Assembly (NCBI GenBank): GCA_947455205.1
Contig: CANGNF010000008.1
Coordinates: forward strand, 82,044-146,043
Origin: Acetobacteraceae bacterium
Lineage (GTDB): Bacteria > Pseudomonadota > Alphaproteobacteria > Acetobacterales > Acetobacteraceae
DNA: 64,000 nt
Direction of reading: 5' to 3'
Shown here: one piece after another, positions 17,649 through 26,644 of the stretch
How the letters are laid out: each line of letters opens with the position of its first letter
Numbering within the stretch: position 1 is the first letter of the stretch
Translations under genes and position numbers: made by a program
Notes under the pieces: model-generated
The model's input: only the letters and a program-made list of their open reading frames with translations
Told to the model about the DNA's origin: nothing
Database searches by the model: none

Positions 17649-18503
17649 ATGGCGGACATGGACCTGCAAGCCGAATACGACAACCGCGCCCGAGTCGCTG
17701 GTTCGGCCGAGTTGCTGGCGCAGTGGCAGCGCGACGCCGCCGCCTACCGGGAAGCCGCCCCTCATGCCGAGCTGAACCTGGCCTATGGCCCGGGCAAGCG
17801 GGAGAAGCTGGACCTGTTCCGCCCGGCCGGTGGCGGCGACGCGCCCTTGGCCATCTTCATCCATGGCGGCTACTGGCAAAGCCTGGACCGGGCCTTCTGT
17901 TCCCACTTCGCGCATGGCCTGGTCAGCCGCGGCATCGCGGTGGCCATGCCGTCCTACGACCTGGCGCCGGCGGTGCCGCTGCACCGCATCGCCGAGCAGA
18001 TGCGCAGCGTCACCAGCTGGCTGTTCCGCCGGCTGCGGCGCCGCCCGCTGCTGATCGGCCATTCCGCCGGCGGCCACCTGACCGCCATGCTGATGACGAC
18101 CGACTGGCGCGCCCTGCAGCCCGGCCTGCCGCAGGACCTGGCGCCGGCCGGCCTGCCGATCTCCGGCGTGTTCGAGCTGGAGCCGCTGATGCCGACCACC
18201 ATCGCCAAGGCGCTGCGGCTGCGGCCGGAGGATGCGCGCCGGCTCTCGCCGCGCTGGATGAAGCCGCCGAGCTTCGCCTCGCACCACCTGGTGACGCCGG
18301 GCGCCACCCTGCACTGCGTGGTGGGCGCCGCCGAATCCGGCGAGTTCATCCGCCAGAGCCGCGACTTCGCCACCGCCTGGGGCGGCGGGTTCGAGGCCAT
18401 TCCGGGCGCCAACCACTTTACCGTGCTGGACCCGCTGCTGGACCCCGGCAGCGCCCTGGTGGACCGTGCCGCCGCCATGGCAACGGTGCTTGCCCCGGGG
18501 TGA
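17649..18503 (+). CDS. Alpha/beta hydrolase, kynurenine-formamidase/carboxylesterase-like
   Basis: 284 residues from ATG 17649. HGGYWQSLDR is the oxyanion motif shared by HSL-like esterases and kynurenine formamidases. The nucleophile is in LIGHSAGGHLTAML and the terminal His in GANHFTVLDPL. The N-terminal NRARVAGSAELLAQWQ region also resembles the arylformamidase group. Without other tryptophan-catabolic genes nearby, a kynurenine role is unproven. A cytoplasmic esterase or amidase acting on organic acids imported by the following ABC system is another reading. Confidence 0.75.
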   Translation: MADMDLQAEYDNRARVAGSAELLAQWQRDAAAYREAAPHAELNLAYGPGKREKLDLFRPAGGGDAPLAIFIHGGYWQSLDRAFCSHFAHGLVSRGIAVAMPSYDLAPAVPLHRIAEQMRSVTSWLFRRLRRRPLLIGHSAGGHLTAMLMTTDWRALQPGLPQDLAPAGLPISGVFELEPLMPTTIAKALRLRPEDARRLSPRWMKPPSFASHHLVTPGATLHCVVGAAESGEFIRQSRDFATAWGGGFEAIPGANHFTVLDPLLDPGSALVDRAAAMATVLAPG

Positions 18504-18550
18504 TGCTTCAGGCCTAAACTGTTTCCGAGAGAGAGATGGGAGTTTCCGGC

Positions 18551-19726
18551 ATGACCGAGTTCGGCAGGCGTGGCGTTCTGTTGGGTGGCGCGGGTGCCTT
18601 GGCCATGCCGTTTGTGGCCAAGGCCCAGGCGGCGGGCGTGAAGATCGGCCTGGTGGCGGTGCAGACCGGCCCGGCCGCCTCGCTCGGCACCCACCTGAAG
18701 GACGGCTTCATGCAGGGGCTGAAGCACCTGGATGGCAAGCTGGGCGGGCTGGCGGCGCATGTGGTCGATATCGACGACGAGCTGCGGCCGGAAGTGGCGG
18801 TCACCAAGGTTCGCGCCGCGCTGGAACGCGACAAGGTGGATTTCGTCGTCGGCGTGGTGTTCAGCAACATCCTGCAGGCGATCATCCGCCCGGTGACGGA
18901 AAGCGGCACGATCCTGGTCAGCACCAATGCCGGGCCCTCCACCTTCGCCGGCGCCGGCTGCAACCCCAACCTGTTCGTGACCAGCTACAGCAACGACCAG
19001 GTCCACAGCGTGATGGGCCAGGCCGCCGAGACCAGCGGCTACAAGAAGGTCTTCGTGCTGGTGCCGAACTACCAGGCGGGCAAGGACGCGGTGGCCGGCT
19101 TCAAGTCCCGCTTCAAGGGCGAGGTCGTCGACGAAGTGTACGTTCCGCTGAACCAGCTGGATTTCAGCGCCGAACTCGCAAAAATCGCCGCCGCCAAGCC
19201 GGACGCGATCTTCACCTTCATGCCCGGTGGGCTCGGCGTGAACCTGGTGAAGCAGTATCGCGCGGCCGGGCTGGCCCACATTCCGTTCCTGTCCACCTTC
19301 ACGGTGGATGAGAGCACGCTGCCGGCGCAGCAGGATGCGGCGCTGGGCTTCTTCAGCGCCTGCCCCTGGGCGCCCAACATGGACAATGCCGCCAACCAGC
19401 GCTTCGTCCGCGACTTCGAGGCCGCGCACAACTACGTGCCCGGCAGCTACGCGGCGCAGAGCTACGACGCGGCAATGCTGCTGGACAGCGCCATCCGCAA
19501 GGTGGGCGGCAACCTGGCCAACAAGGCCGCGCTGCGCGCCGCCATCAAGGCGGCCGACTTCCGCAGCGTGCGCGGGTCGTTCAAGTTCGGCGCCAACCAC
19601 TACCCGGTGCAGGACTTCTGGCTGTGCAAAGTGGTCAAGCGCGCCGACGGCAAGTTCGCCACCGAAACCGTCCGCCGCGTGCTGGAGAACGACACCGACC
19701 CCTACGCCAGCGCCTGCAAGATGTAG
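18551..19726 (+). CDS. Branched-chain amino acid-type ABC transporter substrate-binding protein
   Basis: 391 residues from ATG 18551, with GGGAG eight bases upstream; ATG 18536 is a possible alternative. A Tat-like signal (FGRRGVLLGGAGALAMPFVAKAQA) precedes a type I periplasmic binding fold: VKIGLVAVQTGPAASLGTHLKDG, VDFVVGVVFSNILQAIIRPV, SYSNDQVHSVMGQAAETSGYKKV. It is the ligand receptor of the Liv-type transporter encoded by the next four genes, which follow with gaps of only 1 bp or overlaps. The ligand could be an amino acid, an aromatic acid or another carboxylate. Confidence 0.88.
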   Translation: MTEFGRRGVLLGGAGALAMPFVAKAQAAGVKIGLVAVQTGPAASLGTHLKDGFMQGLKHLDGKLGGLAAHVVDIDDELRPEVAVTKVRAALERDKVDFVVGVVFSNILQAIIRPVTESGTILVSTNAGPSTFAGAGCNPNLFVTSYSNDQVHSVMGQAAETSGYKKVFVLVPNYQAGKDAVAGFKSRFKGEVVDEVYVPLNQLDFSAELAKIAAAKPDAIFTFMPGGLGVNLVKQYRAAGLAHIPFLSTFTVDESTLPAQQDAALGFFSACPWAPNMDNAANQRFVRDFEAAHNYVPGSYAAQSYDAAMLLDSAIRKVGGNLANKAALRAAIKAADFRSVRGSFKFGANHYPVQDFWLCKVVKRADGKFATETVRRVLENDTDPYASACKM

Positions 19727-19727
19727 G

Positions 19728-20651
19728 GTGAGCACGCAGCTTCTTCTCATCCAGGCGCTCAACGGGTTGCAGTTCGGCGTCCTGCTGTTCCTGGTGGCGG
19801 CGGGGCTGACGCTGGTGTTCGGGGTGATGGACTTCATCAACCTGGCGCATGGCGTGCAGTACATGCTGGGCGCCTATCTGGGCGCCAGCTTCGCCGCGGC
19901 CACTGGCAGCTTCTGGTGGGCGCTGCTGCTGGCGCTGCCGGTGGCGCTGCTGGCCGGGCTGCTGCTTGAGTGGCTGGTGTTCCGGCACCTCTATGCGCGC
20001 GACCACCTGGCGCAGGTGCTGGCCACCTTCGGCGTGATCCTGTCGCTGAACCAGCTGGTCCGCATGGTCTGGGGCAGCGCGCCGTTGCAGGTGCCGGTGC
20101 CGGCGCTGCTGGAAGGCGGCATCCAGCTGATGCCGGGCCTGACCTGGCCGACCTATCGCGCCGCCATCCTGCTGGCCGGCCTGGCCACCGCCGGGCTGCT
20201 GTGGCTGGTGGTGGAGCGCACCCGTGTCGGCGCCCTGGTGCGCGCCGGGGCCAGTAATGCGCCGATGGTCGCGGCGCTGGGCGTGGATATCCACCGGCTG
20301 TTCATGCTGGTCTTCGGCTGCGGCGCCATGCTGGCGGGCTTCGCCGGCGTCATGGCCGCGCCGATCCTTTCCGTGGAACCCGGCATGGGCGACACGGTGC
20401 TGATCCTGGCCTTCGTCGTCATCGTCATCGGCGGCATCGGCAGCGTGCGCGGCGCCTTCATCGCGGCGCTGCTGGTCGGGCTGATCGAGACGCTGGGGCG
20501 CAGCCTGATGCCCGACCTGATGCGACTGTTCCTGGCGCCCTCCCCGGCGCGGCAGACCGGCGCGGCGCTGGCCTCCATGCTGGTCTATGTCGCCATGGCG
20601 GGCATCCTCGCCTGGCGTCCGCGTGGCCTCTTCCCCGTGCGGGCCGGCTGA
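19728..20651 (+). CDS. LivH-type ABC transporter permease
   Basis: 307 residues from GTG 19728, one base after the binding-protein stop; the longer frame is a shadow. The fold starts QALNGLQFGVLLFLVAAGLTLVFGVMDFINLAHG, the conserved LivH opening. VVIVIGGIGSVRGAFIAALLVG is the matching C-terminal permease stretch. It spans the inner membrane and pairs with the downstream LivM-type subunit. Confidence 0.92.
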   Translation: MSTQLLLIQALNGLQFGVLLFLVAAGLTLVFGVMDFINLAHGVQYMLGAYLGASFAAATGSFWWALLLALPVALLAGLLLEWLVFRHLYARDHLAQVLATFGVILSLNQLVRMVWGSAPLQVPVPALLEGGIQLMPGLTWPTYRAAILLAGLATAGLLWLVVERTRVGALVRAGASNAPMVAALGVDIHRLFMLVFGCGAMLAGFAGVMAAPILSVEPGMGDTVLILAFVVIVIGGIGSVRGAFIAALLVGLIETLGRSLMPDLMRLFLAPSPARQTGAALASMLVYVAMAGILAWRPRGLFPVRAG

Positions 20652-21567
20652 GTGCTGCACCGTTACGCCGTACCGCTGGCGATCTTCGGCGCGCTGGCGC
20701 TGGCGCCGCTGCTTGGCTTCGGCGCCGGGCATAGCCTCTCGCTGCTGGCCCGCGCGATGATCCTCGGGCTGGGTGCGGTCGGCCTCAGCGTGCTGGTGGG
20801 CGGCGCCGGGCTGGTCAGCCTGGGGCATGCCGCCAGCTTCGGCATCGGCGCCTATGCGGTGGTGATGCTGGACGCCGCCGGCCAGACCAATGCCGGCGTG
20901 GTCTTCCCCGTCGCCGTCCTGGCGGCCGCGGTCTTCGCGCTGCTGACCGGCGCCGTCGCCATCCGCACCGCCGGCGTCAACTTCATCATGATCACCCTGG
21001 CCTTCGGGCAGATGGCGTTCTTCACCGCGGCCTCGCTCTCGGCCTATGGCGGGGATGACGGCTACACCCTCTACGCCCGCACGCGGCTGTTCGGCACCAG
21101 GCTGCTGGAGAACCGCTGGTTCTTCCACTACCTGCTGCTGGCGCTGCTGGTGCTGGCCTGGGTGGCCGGGCGGCGACTGCTGGCGTCGCGCTTCGGCCGG
21201 GTGCTGCGCGCTATCAGGGAGAACCCGCTCAGGGTGCAGGCGCTGGGCTTCTCGCCCTACCCTTACCAATTGCTGGCCTACACGCTGGCGGGCGCGCTGG
21301 GCGGGTTGGCGGGCGCGCTGCTGGCCAATGCCACCGAGTTCGTCGCGCCCAGCTTCATCGCCTGGCAGCGCAGCGGGGATCTGCTGTTCATGGTCATCCT
21401 GGGCGGCCTCGGCCAGTTGCACGGCGCGGTGCTGGGCGCGCTGGCCTTCGTGCTGCTGGAGGAATACCTGGCCGAACTGACCCCGCATTGGCGGCTGATC
21501 TTCGGCCCGCTGCTGGTGCTGGTGGCGCTGTACCTGAAGGGCGGGCTGCTCGGCCTGGTGCAGCGCC

Positions 21568-21575
<8 letters not shown>
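20652..21575 (+). CDS. LivM-type ABC transporter permease
   Basis: 307 residues from GTG 20652, directly abutting the previous stop. VGLSVLVGGAGLVSLGHAASFGIGAY and RFGRVLRAIRENPLRVQALGF are the LivM hallmarks, followed by LFMVILGGLGQLHGAVLGA. Multi-pass inner-membrane protein that forms the translocation pore with the LivH-type subunit. It overlaps the ATPase gene by 8 bp. Confidence 0.92.
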
Positions 21576-22316
<741 letters not shown>

Positions 22317-22317
<1 letters not shown>

Positions 22318-23018
22318 TGCTGCGGGTGGACAGCCTGGCCGCCGGCTATGGCCACAGCCAGGTGCTGTTCGATGTCTCCCTGGCCGTGGATGCCGGCCAG
22401 GTGGTGACGCTGATGGGCCGCAACGGCATGGGCAAGACCACCACGGTGCGCGCCCTGATGGGCATGCTGCCGGCGCTGGGCGGCCGCGTGCTGGCCGGGC
22501 GCGTGGGCTGGCAGGGCGCCAGCATCCTCGGCCAGCCGGCGCATCGGGTGGCGCAGCAGGGGCTGGGCCTGGTGCCGGAAGGGCGGCAGGTGTTCCCGAC
22601 GCTGACGGTGCTGGAGAACCTGACCGCCACCGCCCGCCCCGGTGCCTGGACGCTGCCGCGCGTGCTGGAGCTGTTCCCGCGCCTGGGCGAACGCGCCGGC
22701 AACCTGGGCGCCCGGCTCTCGGGCGGGGAGCAGCAGATGCTCGCCATCGGCCGCGCGCTGCTGACCAACCCCTCGCTGCTCATTCTCGACGAAGCCACCG
22801 AGGGGTTGGCGCCGCTGGTGCGGGCCGAGATCTGGGCCGTGCTGGCGCGGCTGAAGGCCGAGGGGCTGGCGATACTGCTGATCGACAAGAATCTCGGCGC
22901 CGTCATGCGGCTGTCGGATCGCCTCGTGATCGTCGAAAAAGGTCGCAGCGTCTGGGCCGGCACGCCGGAAGCCTTGGCAGCGGCCCCCGAGGTGAGCCAG
23001 ACTTACCTGCACGTGTGA
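22317..23018 (+). CDS. LivF-type ABC transporter ATP-binding protein
   Basis: 233 residues from ATG 22317, overlapping the LivG-type stop by one base. Walker A GRNGMGKTT, GLVPEGRQVFPTLTVLENL (a LivF hallmark), signature LSGGEQQMLAIGRAL and Walker B LLILDEATEGLAPLVRAEI. The Walker B run has DEA rather than DEP. In place of the usual VEQN H-loop it reads LIDKNLGAVMRLSDR, so the H-loop His is not obvious. It completes the importer operon 18551-23018. Confidence 0.92.
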
Positions 23019-23034
23019 AACGAAGGGAAACTCC

Positions 23035-23484
23035 ATGTCCATCCCCCCGATGAGTGCCGGCATCACGCCGGCGGGTGAAGGCGAGAACGGCATCGTCTGG
23101 AACATCCTGGGCCAGACCTACAAGCCGAAGCAGTGCAGCGCCGACAGCTTCGCCTTCGACACGCTGTTCCCGCCCGGCACCTTCGTGCCGCCGCACATCC
23201 ACACCGACCAGGACGAGTTCATCTACATCCACGACGGCAAGTTCGAGTTGTTCCTGGACGGCCAGACCAAGTTCGCCAGCACCGGCGACCTGATCCGCAT
23301 GCCCATGGGCATTCCGCACGGCATCTTCAACAAGTCCGGCAGCCCGGTGAAGGCGCTGTTCTGGGTGGCCCCGGCGAAGGGCCTGTACGAGCTGTTCACC
23401 CGCATCCACAACGTGGCCGACCCGGCCGAGGTGGTACGGATCGCCAGCGAGTACAACGTGAACTTCCTGCCGCCTCCGGGCTGA
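23035..23484 (+). CDS. Cupin-domain protein
   Basis: 149 residues from ATG 23035 with AGGGAAA upstream, 16 bp after the ABC operon and probably its last gene. Cupin motif 1 is PPHIHTDQDEFIYIHDGKFE (HxHx4Ex6G) and motif 2 is MPMGIPHGIFNKSG, so metal-binding His/His/Glu/His are all present. Such single cupins may be dioxygenases, isomerases or small-molecule binders. Co-location hints that it modifies the imported compound. A strong hairpin follows the stop. Confidence 0.83.
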   Translation: MSIPPMSAGITPAGEGENGIVWNILGQTYKPKQCSADSFAFDTLFPPGTFVPPHIHTDQDEFIYIHDGKFELFLDGQTKFASTGDLIRMPMGIPHGIFNKSGSPVKALFWVAPAKGLYELFTRIHNVADPAEVVRIASEYNVNFLPPPG

Positions 23485-23491
23485 GGCGAGG

Positions 23492-23519
23492 GGCTGGCCG
23501 GGCCCATCCCCGGCCAGCC
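23492..23519. terminator. Bidirectional terminator hairpin between convergent genes
   Basis: GGCTGGCCGGG (23492-23502) and CCCGGCCAGCC (23509-23519) form an 11-bp perfect stem with a 6-nt loop. It fills the 45-bp gap between the cupin gene (plus) and the enolase-superfamily gene (minus). There is no long T-run, so termination is inferred from position and stability. Confidence 0.6.
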
Positions 23520-23529
23520 TTGCCGCGCC

Positions 23530-24618
23530 TCAATCGGCGGCGGCCAGCGCCTCGGCGCTCAGCTCGAAGCCCAGCCCCGGGCCATCCGGAATGGCGATGA
23601 AGCCGCCCTGCGGGATCATCTGCGGATAGGGCGGCAGCGCCAGGTCGGCGAAGTAGACCTCCAGCGGCTCCTCCGCCTCCGCCGCCGCCAGGAAGTGCAG
23701 CGTGGCCAGCAGGCCCGGCCCGAAATACGGGCTGTGCGGCACGCAGCGCAGGCCATGCTTGCGCGCCAACGCGCCCACCGCCGCCAGCGCGGAAACCCCG
23801 CCCACCTTGGTCACGCTCGGCTGCATCACATCCACCGAGCCAGCCGCGGCCATCGCCTCGAATTCCGCGAGCCCGCCCAGGTTCTCGCCGGCCGCGATCG
23901 GCACGCCGGCGCTGCGCCGCACCTCGGCGATCGGGCCGGGCTGTTCCGGCGGCCAGACCGGCTCCTCCACCCACCAGATGTTCTTGCCGGCCACCGCATG
24001 GCAGAAGGCGACGCCCTGCGGCACCGTGTCCCAGAAGCAGTTGATGTCCAGCATCAGCGGGACCTCGGCCGGCGCGTTGTCGCGGGCGGCCTGGATGCAG
24101 TCCAGCTTCACCTCATGCAGCTTGATGTGGCGGTAGCCCTTGGCCACGGCGGCGGCGGTGTTCTTCGCCACCAGGCCCGGCTCGCCATAGCGCAGCAGGC
24201 TGGCATAGGCCGGCACGCGGCTGCGCTTGGCCCCGCCCAGCAGCGCATGCAGCGGCTTGCCCGCGGCCTTGCCGGCAATGTCCCACAGCGCGATGTCGAG
24301 GCCGGACAGCGCAAAGGTCACCGCGCCATTCCGCCCGAAATTGTGGAAGCGCCGCGCCAGCGCCTTCATCGTGCCGGCGATATCCGCGGCATCCATGCCC
24401 AGCGCCACCGGCGCCACCAGCTTGTCCATGGCGAAGCGCGTGGTCTCGCACAGCGTGAAGCCGAAGCCCTCGCCCCAGCCGATGATGCCGGTATCGGTCT
24501 CCACCCGGATTGCCAGCGTGTCCATGCCGCGCAGGTGCAGGTTGCCGCCGACGCCACCCTCGGCCCCGTAGGTGAAGCTGGAACGCAGCATGTGGGTGGT
24601 GATGCGGGCGATCTTCAT
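23530..24618 (-). CDS. Mandelate racemase/muconate lactonizing enzyme (enolase superfamily)
   Basis: 362 residues from ATG 24618, preceded on the minus strand by GGAGGGAA; the ORF track begins 72 codons too far upstream. The barrel has the base motif HIKLHEVKLD, metal ligands in LMLDINCFWD, WWVEEPVWPPE and IAAGENLGG, and the opposite-face His in RCVPHSPYFGPG. These fit a Mg-dependent acid-sugar dehydratase or racemase. The exact substrate cannot be read. Divergent from a Bug-type binding protein, a pairing consistent with hydroxy- or sugar-acid catabolism. Confidence 0.85.
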   Translation of the reverse strand: MKIARITTHMLRSSFTYGAEGGVGGNLHLRGMDTLAIRVETDTGIIGWGEGFGFTLCETTRFAMDKLVAPVALGMDAADIAGTMKALARRFHNFGRNGAVTFALSGLDIALWDIAGKAAGKPLHALLGGAKRSRVPAYASLLRYGEPGLVAKNTAAAVAKGYRHIKLHEVKLDCIQAARDNAPAEVPLMLDINCFWDTVPQGVAFCHAVAGKNIWWVEEPVWPPEQPGPIAEVRRSAGVPIAAGENLGGLAEFEAMAAAGSVDVMQPSVTKVGGVSALAAVGALARKHGLRCVPHSPYFGPGLLATLHFLAAAEAEEPLEVYFADLALPPYPQMIPQGGFIAIPDGPGLGFELSAEALAAAD

Positions 24619-24679
24619 GCGGTTCCCTCCTGAGGCGCTTGGCGCGATACTCGGCGCAATCGCTTCACGGAGGAAGCCC

Positions 24680-25645
24680 ATGCTCACCCGTTTCGTGCCG
24701 GCATTGCTGGCGCTGCTGACCTGCTGGCCGGCACTAGCGCAGGACGCTTTCCCCAACCGCCCGGTGCGGCTGATCGTGCCCTTCGCCACCGGCGGCCCCA
24801 GCGACATCCTGGCCCGGCTGATGACGCCCCGCATGAGCGAACGCCTGGGCCAGACGGTGGTGGTGGAAGCCCGCCCCGGCGCCGGCGGCGTGACCGGCGT
24901 GGACGTGATGGTGAAGGCCCCAGCCGATGGCTACACCTTCGCGCTCGGCTCCGCCGGCGGGCTGGTGATCTCGCCGGGGCTGGACCGCAACATGCCCTAC
25001 GACACGCTGCGCGACCTGGCGCCGCTGACGCTGGCGGCGGTGGTGCCGGAACCGGTGGTGGTCGGCGGCGCCACGCCGTTCCATTCCATGCAGGAATTGC
25101 TGGCCGCCGCCCGCGCGCGGCCGGGGCAGCTGAACTATGCCTCTACCGGCCCCGGCAGCATGCCGCACCTGGCGGGCGAGTGGATCAAGGCCGTCACCGG
25201 CGTGGACATCACCCATGTGCCGTACCGCGGCGGCGCCCCGCTGGCGACGGCGCTGCTGACCGGGGAAGTGCAGATCGGCCTGGCCGACCTGCCGATTTTG
25301 CTGCCGCACCTGCGCGCCGGCAGCATCCGCGCCCTGGCTATCGGCCATGCCACGCGGGTGCCCTGGTTGCCGGACGTGCCGACCATGCGCGAGGTCGGCA
25401 TCGCCGAGGTGAACACCGACAACTGGCACGGCCTGGTCGCCCGCGCCGGCACGCCGGAGGCGATCATCGCGCGGTTGGCCGATGCCGCTGTCTTCGCCAT
25501 CAAGGACCCCGCCGTGGCGCGGCTGATGTACGACCAGGGCGCCCTGCCCGGCGGCAATACCCGCGACGAGTTCGCCGCCTTCATCAAGGCGGAGCTGGAG
25601 CGCTGGGGCGGCGTGATCCGCCGCGCCAACATCAAGGTGGACTGA
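24680..25645 (+). CDS. Bug/TctC-family solute-binding protein
   Basis: 321 residues from ATG 24680 behind GGAGGAA. Sec signal (LLALLTCWPALAQ) followed by the Bug hallmarks FPNRPVRLIVPFATGGPSDILARL, VEARPGAGGVTGVDVMVKAPADGYT and ITHVPYRGGAPLATALLTGEVQ. These periplasmic proteins bind carboxylates for TctAB-type transporters or act as sensors. No tctA or tctB gene lies in the window, so this is an orphan receptor. Confidence 0.88.
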   Translation: MLTRFVPALLALLTCWPALAQDAFPNRPVRLIVPFATGGPSDILARLMTPRMSERLGQTVVVEARPGAGGVTGVDVMVKAPADGYTFALGSAGGLVISPGLDRNMPYDTLRDLAPLTLAAVVPEPVVVGGATPFHSMQELLAAARARPGQLNYASTGPGSMPHLAGEWIKAVTGVDITHVPYRGGAPLATALLTGEVQIGLADLPILLPHLRAGSIRALAIGHATRVPWLPDVPTMREVGIAEVNTDNWHGLVARAGTPEAIIARLADAAVFAIKDPAVARLMYDQGALPGGNTRDEFAAFIKAELERWGGVIRRANIKVD

Positions 25646-25650
25646 TGTGT

Positions 25651-25691
25651 TGGAGCGGCCGATTCACGCCTCCGCGCCCTGAGGCGCTCCA
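25651..25691. terminator. Nested inverted repeat between convergent Bug genes
   Basis: TGGAGCG (25651-25657) pairs with CGCTCCA (25685-25691), enclosing an inner GCCTC/GAGGC stem. The structure lies in the 57-bp gap between the stops of two convergent Bug-type genes and is probably a shared terminator. Confidence 0.45.
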
Positions 25692-25702
25692 GCGATCGGG
25701 CG

Positions 25703-26644
25703 CTAGTCGGCCTTGATGTTCGCCCGCCGCACCACCTCGCCCCACTTGGCGATCTCGGCGGCGATGAAGTCCCGCGCCGCCGAGGGCGTGTTGCCGACGG
25801 CGCGGGTTCCCATGGCGGCGAAGCGGCGCTGCAGCTCCGGGTCGGCCAGCGCCGCCACCACCGCCGCGTTCAGCGCGGCCACGCGGGCCGGCGGCGTCGC
25901 CACGGGCGCCAGCAGCGGGTACCAGGTCTCGGTCTCCACGCCCGCCACCCCGGCCTCGGCCATGGTCGGCACCTCCGGCAGCACGGCGCTGCGGACCGGG
26001 CTGGCCACCGCCAGCGCGCGCAGCGTGCCCTCCCGCACATGCGGCAGCAGCACCGCCAGGTCGTGGAAGCTCAGGTCCAGCTCCCCGGCCAGCAGCGCGG
26101 TGATGGCCGGCGCGGCGCCCCGATACGCCACATGCGTCAGCTGGATGCCCGCCCGCAGCGCCAGCAGTTCTGGCGCCAGATGCGGCGTGCCGCCCGGCCC
26201 GGTGCTGCCGAAGGTCAGGCCCGGCCGCTGCCTGGCCAGCGCCACCAGGTCGGCCAGCGTCTTCACCGGCGACGCCGCCCGCACCACCAGCAGGGACGGC
26301 GTAGCGCCGACAATGCTGACCGGCGCGAAGTCGCGCAGCGTGTCGTAGGGCAGGCCGGGGATCAGCGACATCGCGACGGAAGCCGGGCCGGTGCTGGCGA
26401 AGGCCAGCGTCATGCCATCCGGCGCCGACTTGGCCACCGCATCCACGCCGATGGTGCCGCCGGCGCCGCCGCGGTTCTCCACCAAAATCGGCTGCCCCAG
26501 CGGTGCGGCCATGGCGGCGGCCAGCAGCCGCGCGGCGGTGTCCACGGGACCACCGGGCGGGAACGGCACGATGAAGCGCACCGCACCGCCCTGGGCAAGC
26601 GCGGGCGAGGCCGCCAGCGCGGCCAGCAGCGCCCGCCGCTTCAT
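25703..26644 (-). CDS. Bug/TctC-family solute-binding protein
   Basis: 313 residues from ATG 26644, overlapping the stop of the M81 peptidase gene by four bases (ATGA). Short signal (KRRALLAALAASPALAQ), then FIVPFPPGGPVDTAARLL, VENRGGAGGTIGVDAVAKSAPDG and THVAYRGAAPAITALLAGEL. Co-transcription with an MlrC-like peptidase suggests that it recognises a peptide-like or amide compound, or a product of it. It ends (WGEVVRRANIKAD) almost like its convergent neighbour (WGGVIRRANIKVD), so the two are related paralogues. Confidence 0.87.
   Translation of the reverse strand: MKRRALLAALAASPALAQGGAVRFIVPFPPGGPVDTAARLLAAAMAAPLGQPILVENRGGAGGTIGVDAVAKSAPDGMTLAFASTGPASVAMSLIPGLPYDTLRDFAPVSIVGATPSLLVVRAASPVKTLADLVALARQRPGLTFGSTGPGGTPHLAPELLALRAGIQLTHVAYRGAAPAITALLAGELDLSFHDLAVLLPHVREGTLRALAVASPVRSAVLPEVPTMAEAGVAGVETETWYPLLAPVATPPARVAALNAAVVAALADPELQRRFAAMGTRAVGNTPSAARDFIAAEIAKWGEVVRRANIKAD

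Noticed and set aside
17649-18503. Firm assignment as kynurenine formamidase
   Set aside because: The HGGYW motif fits, but no kynureninase or tryptophan dioxygenase gene is nearby, and general esterases share it.
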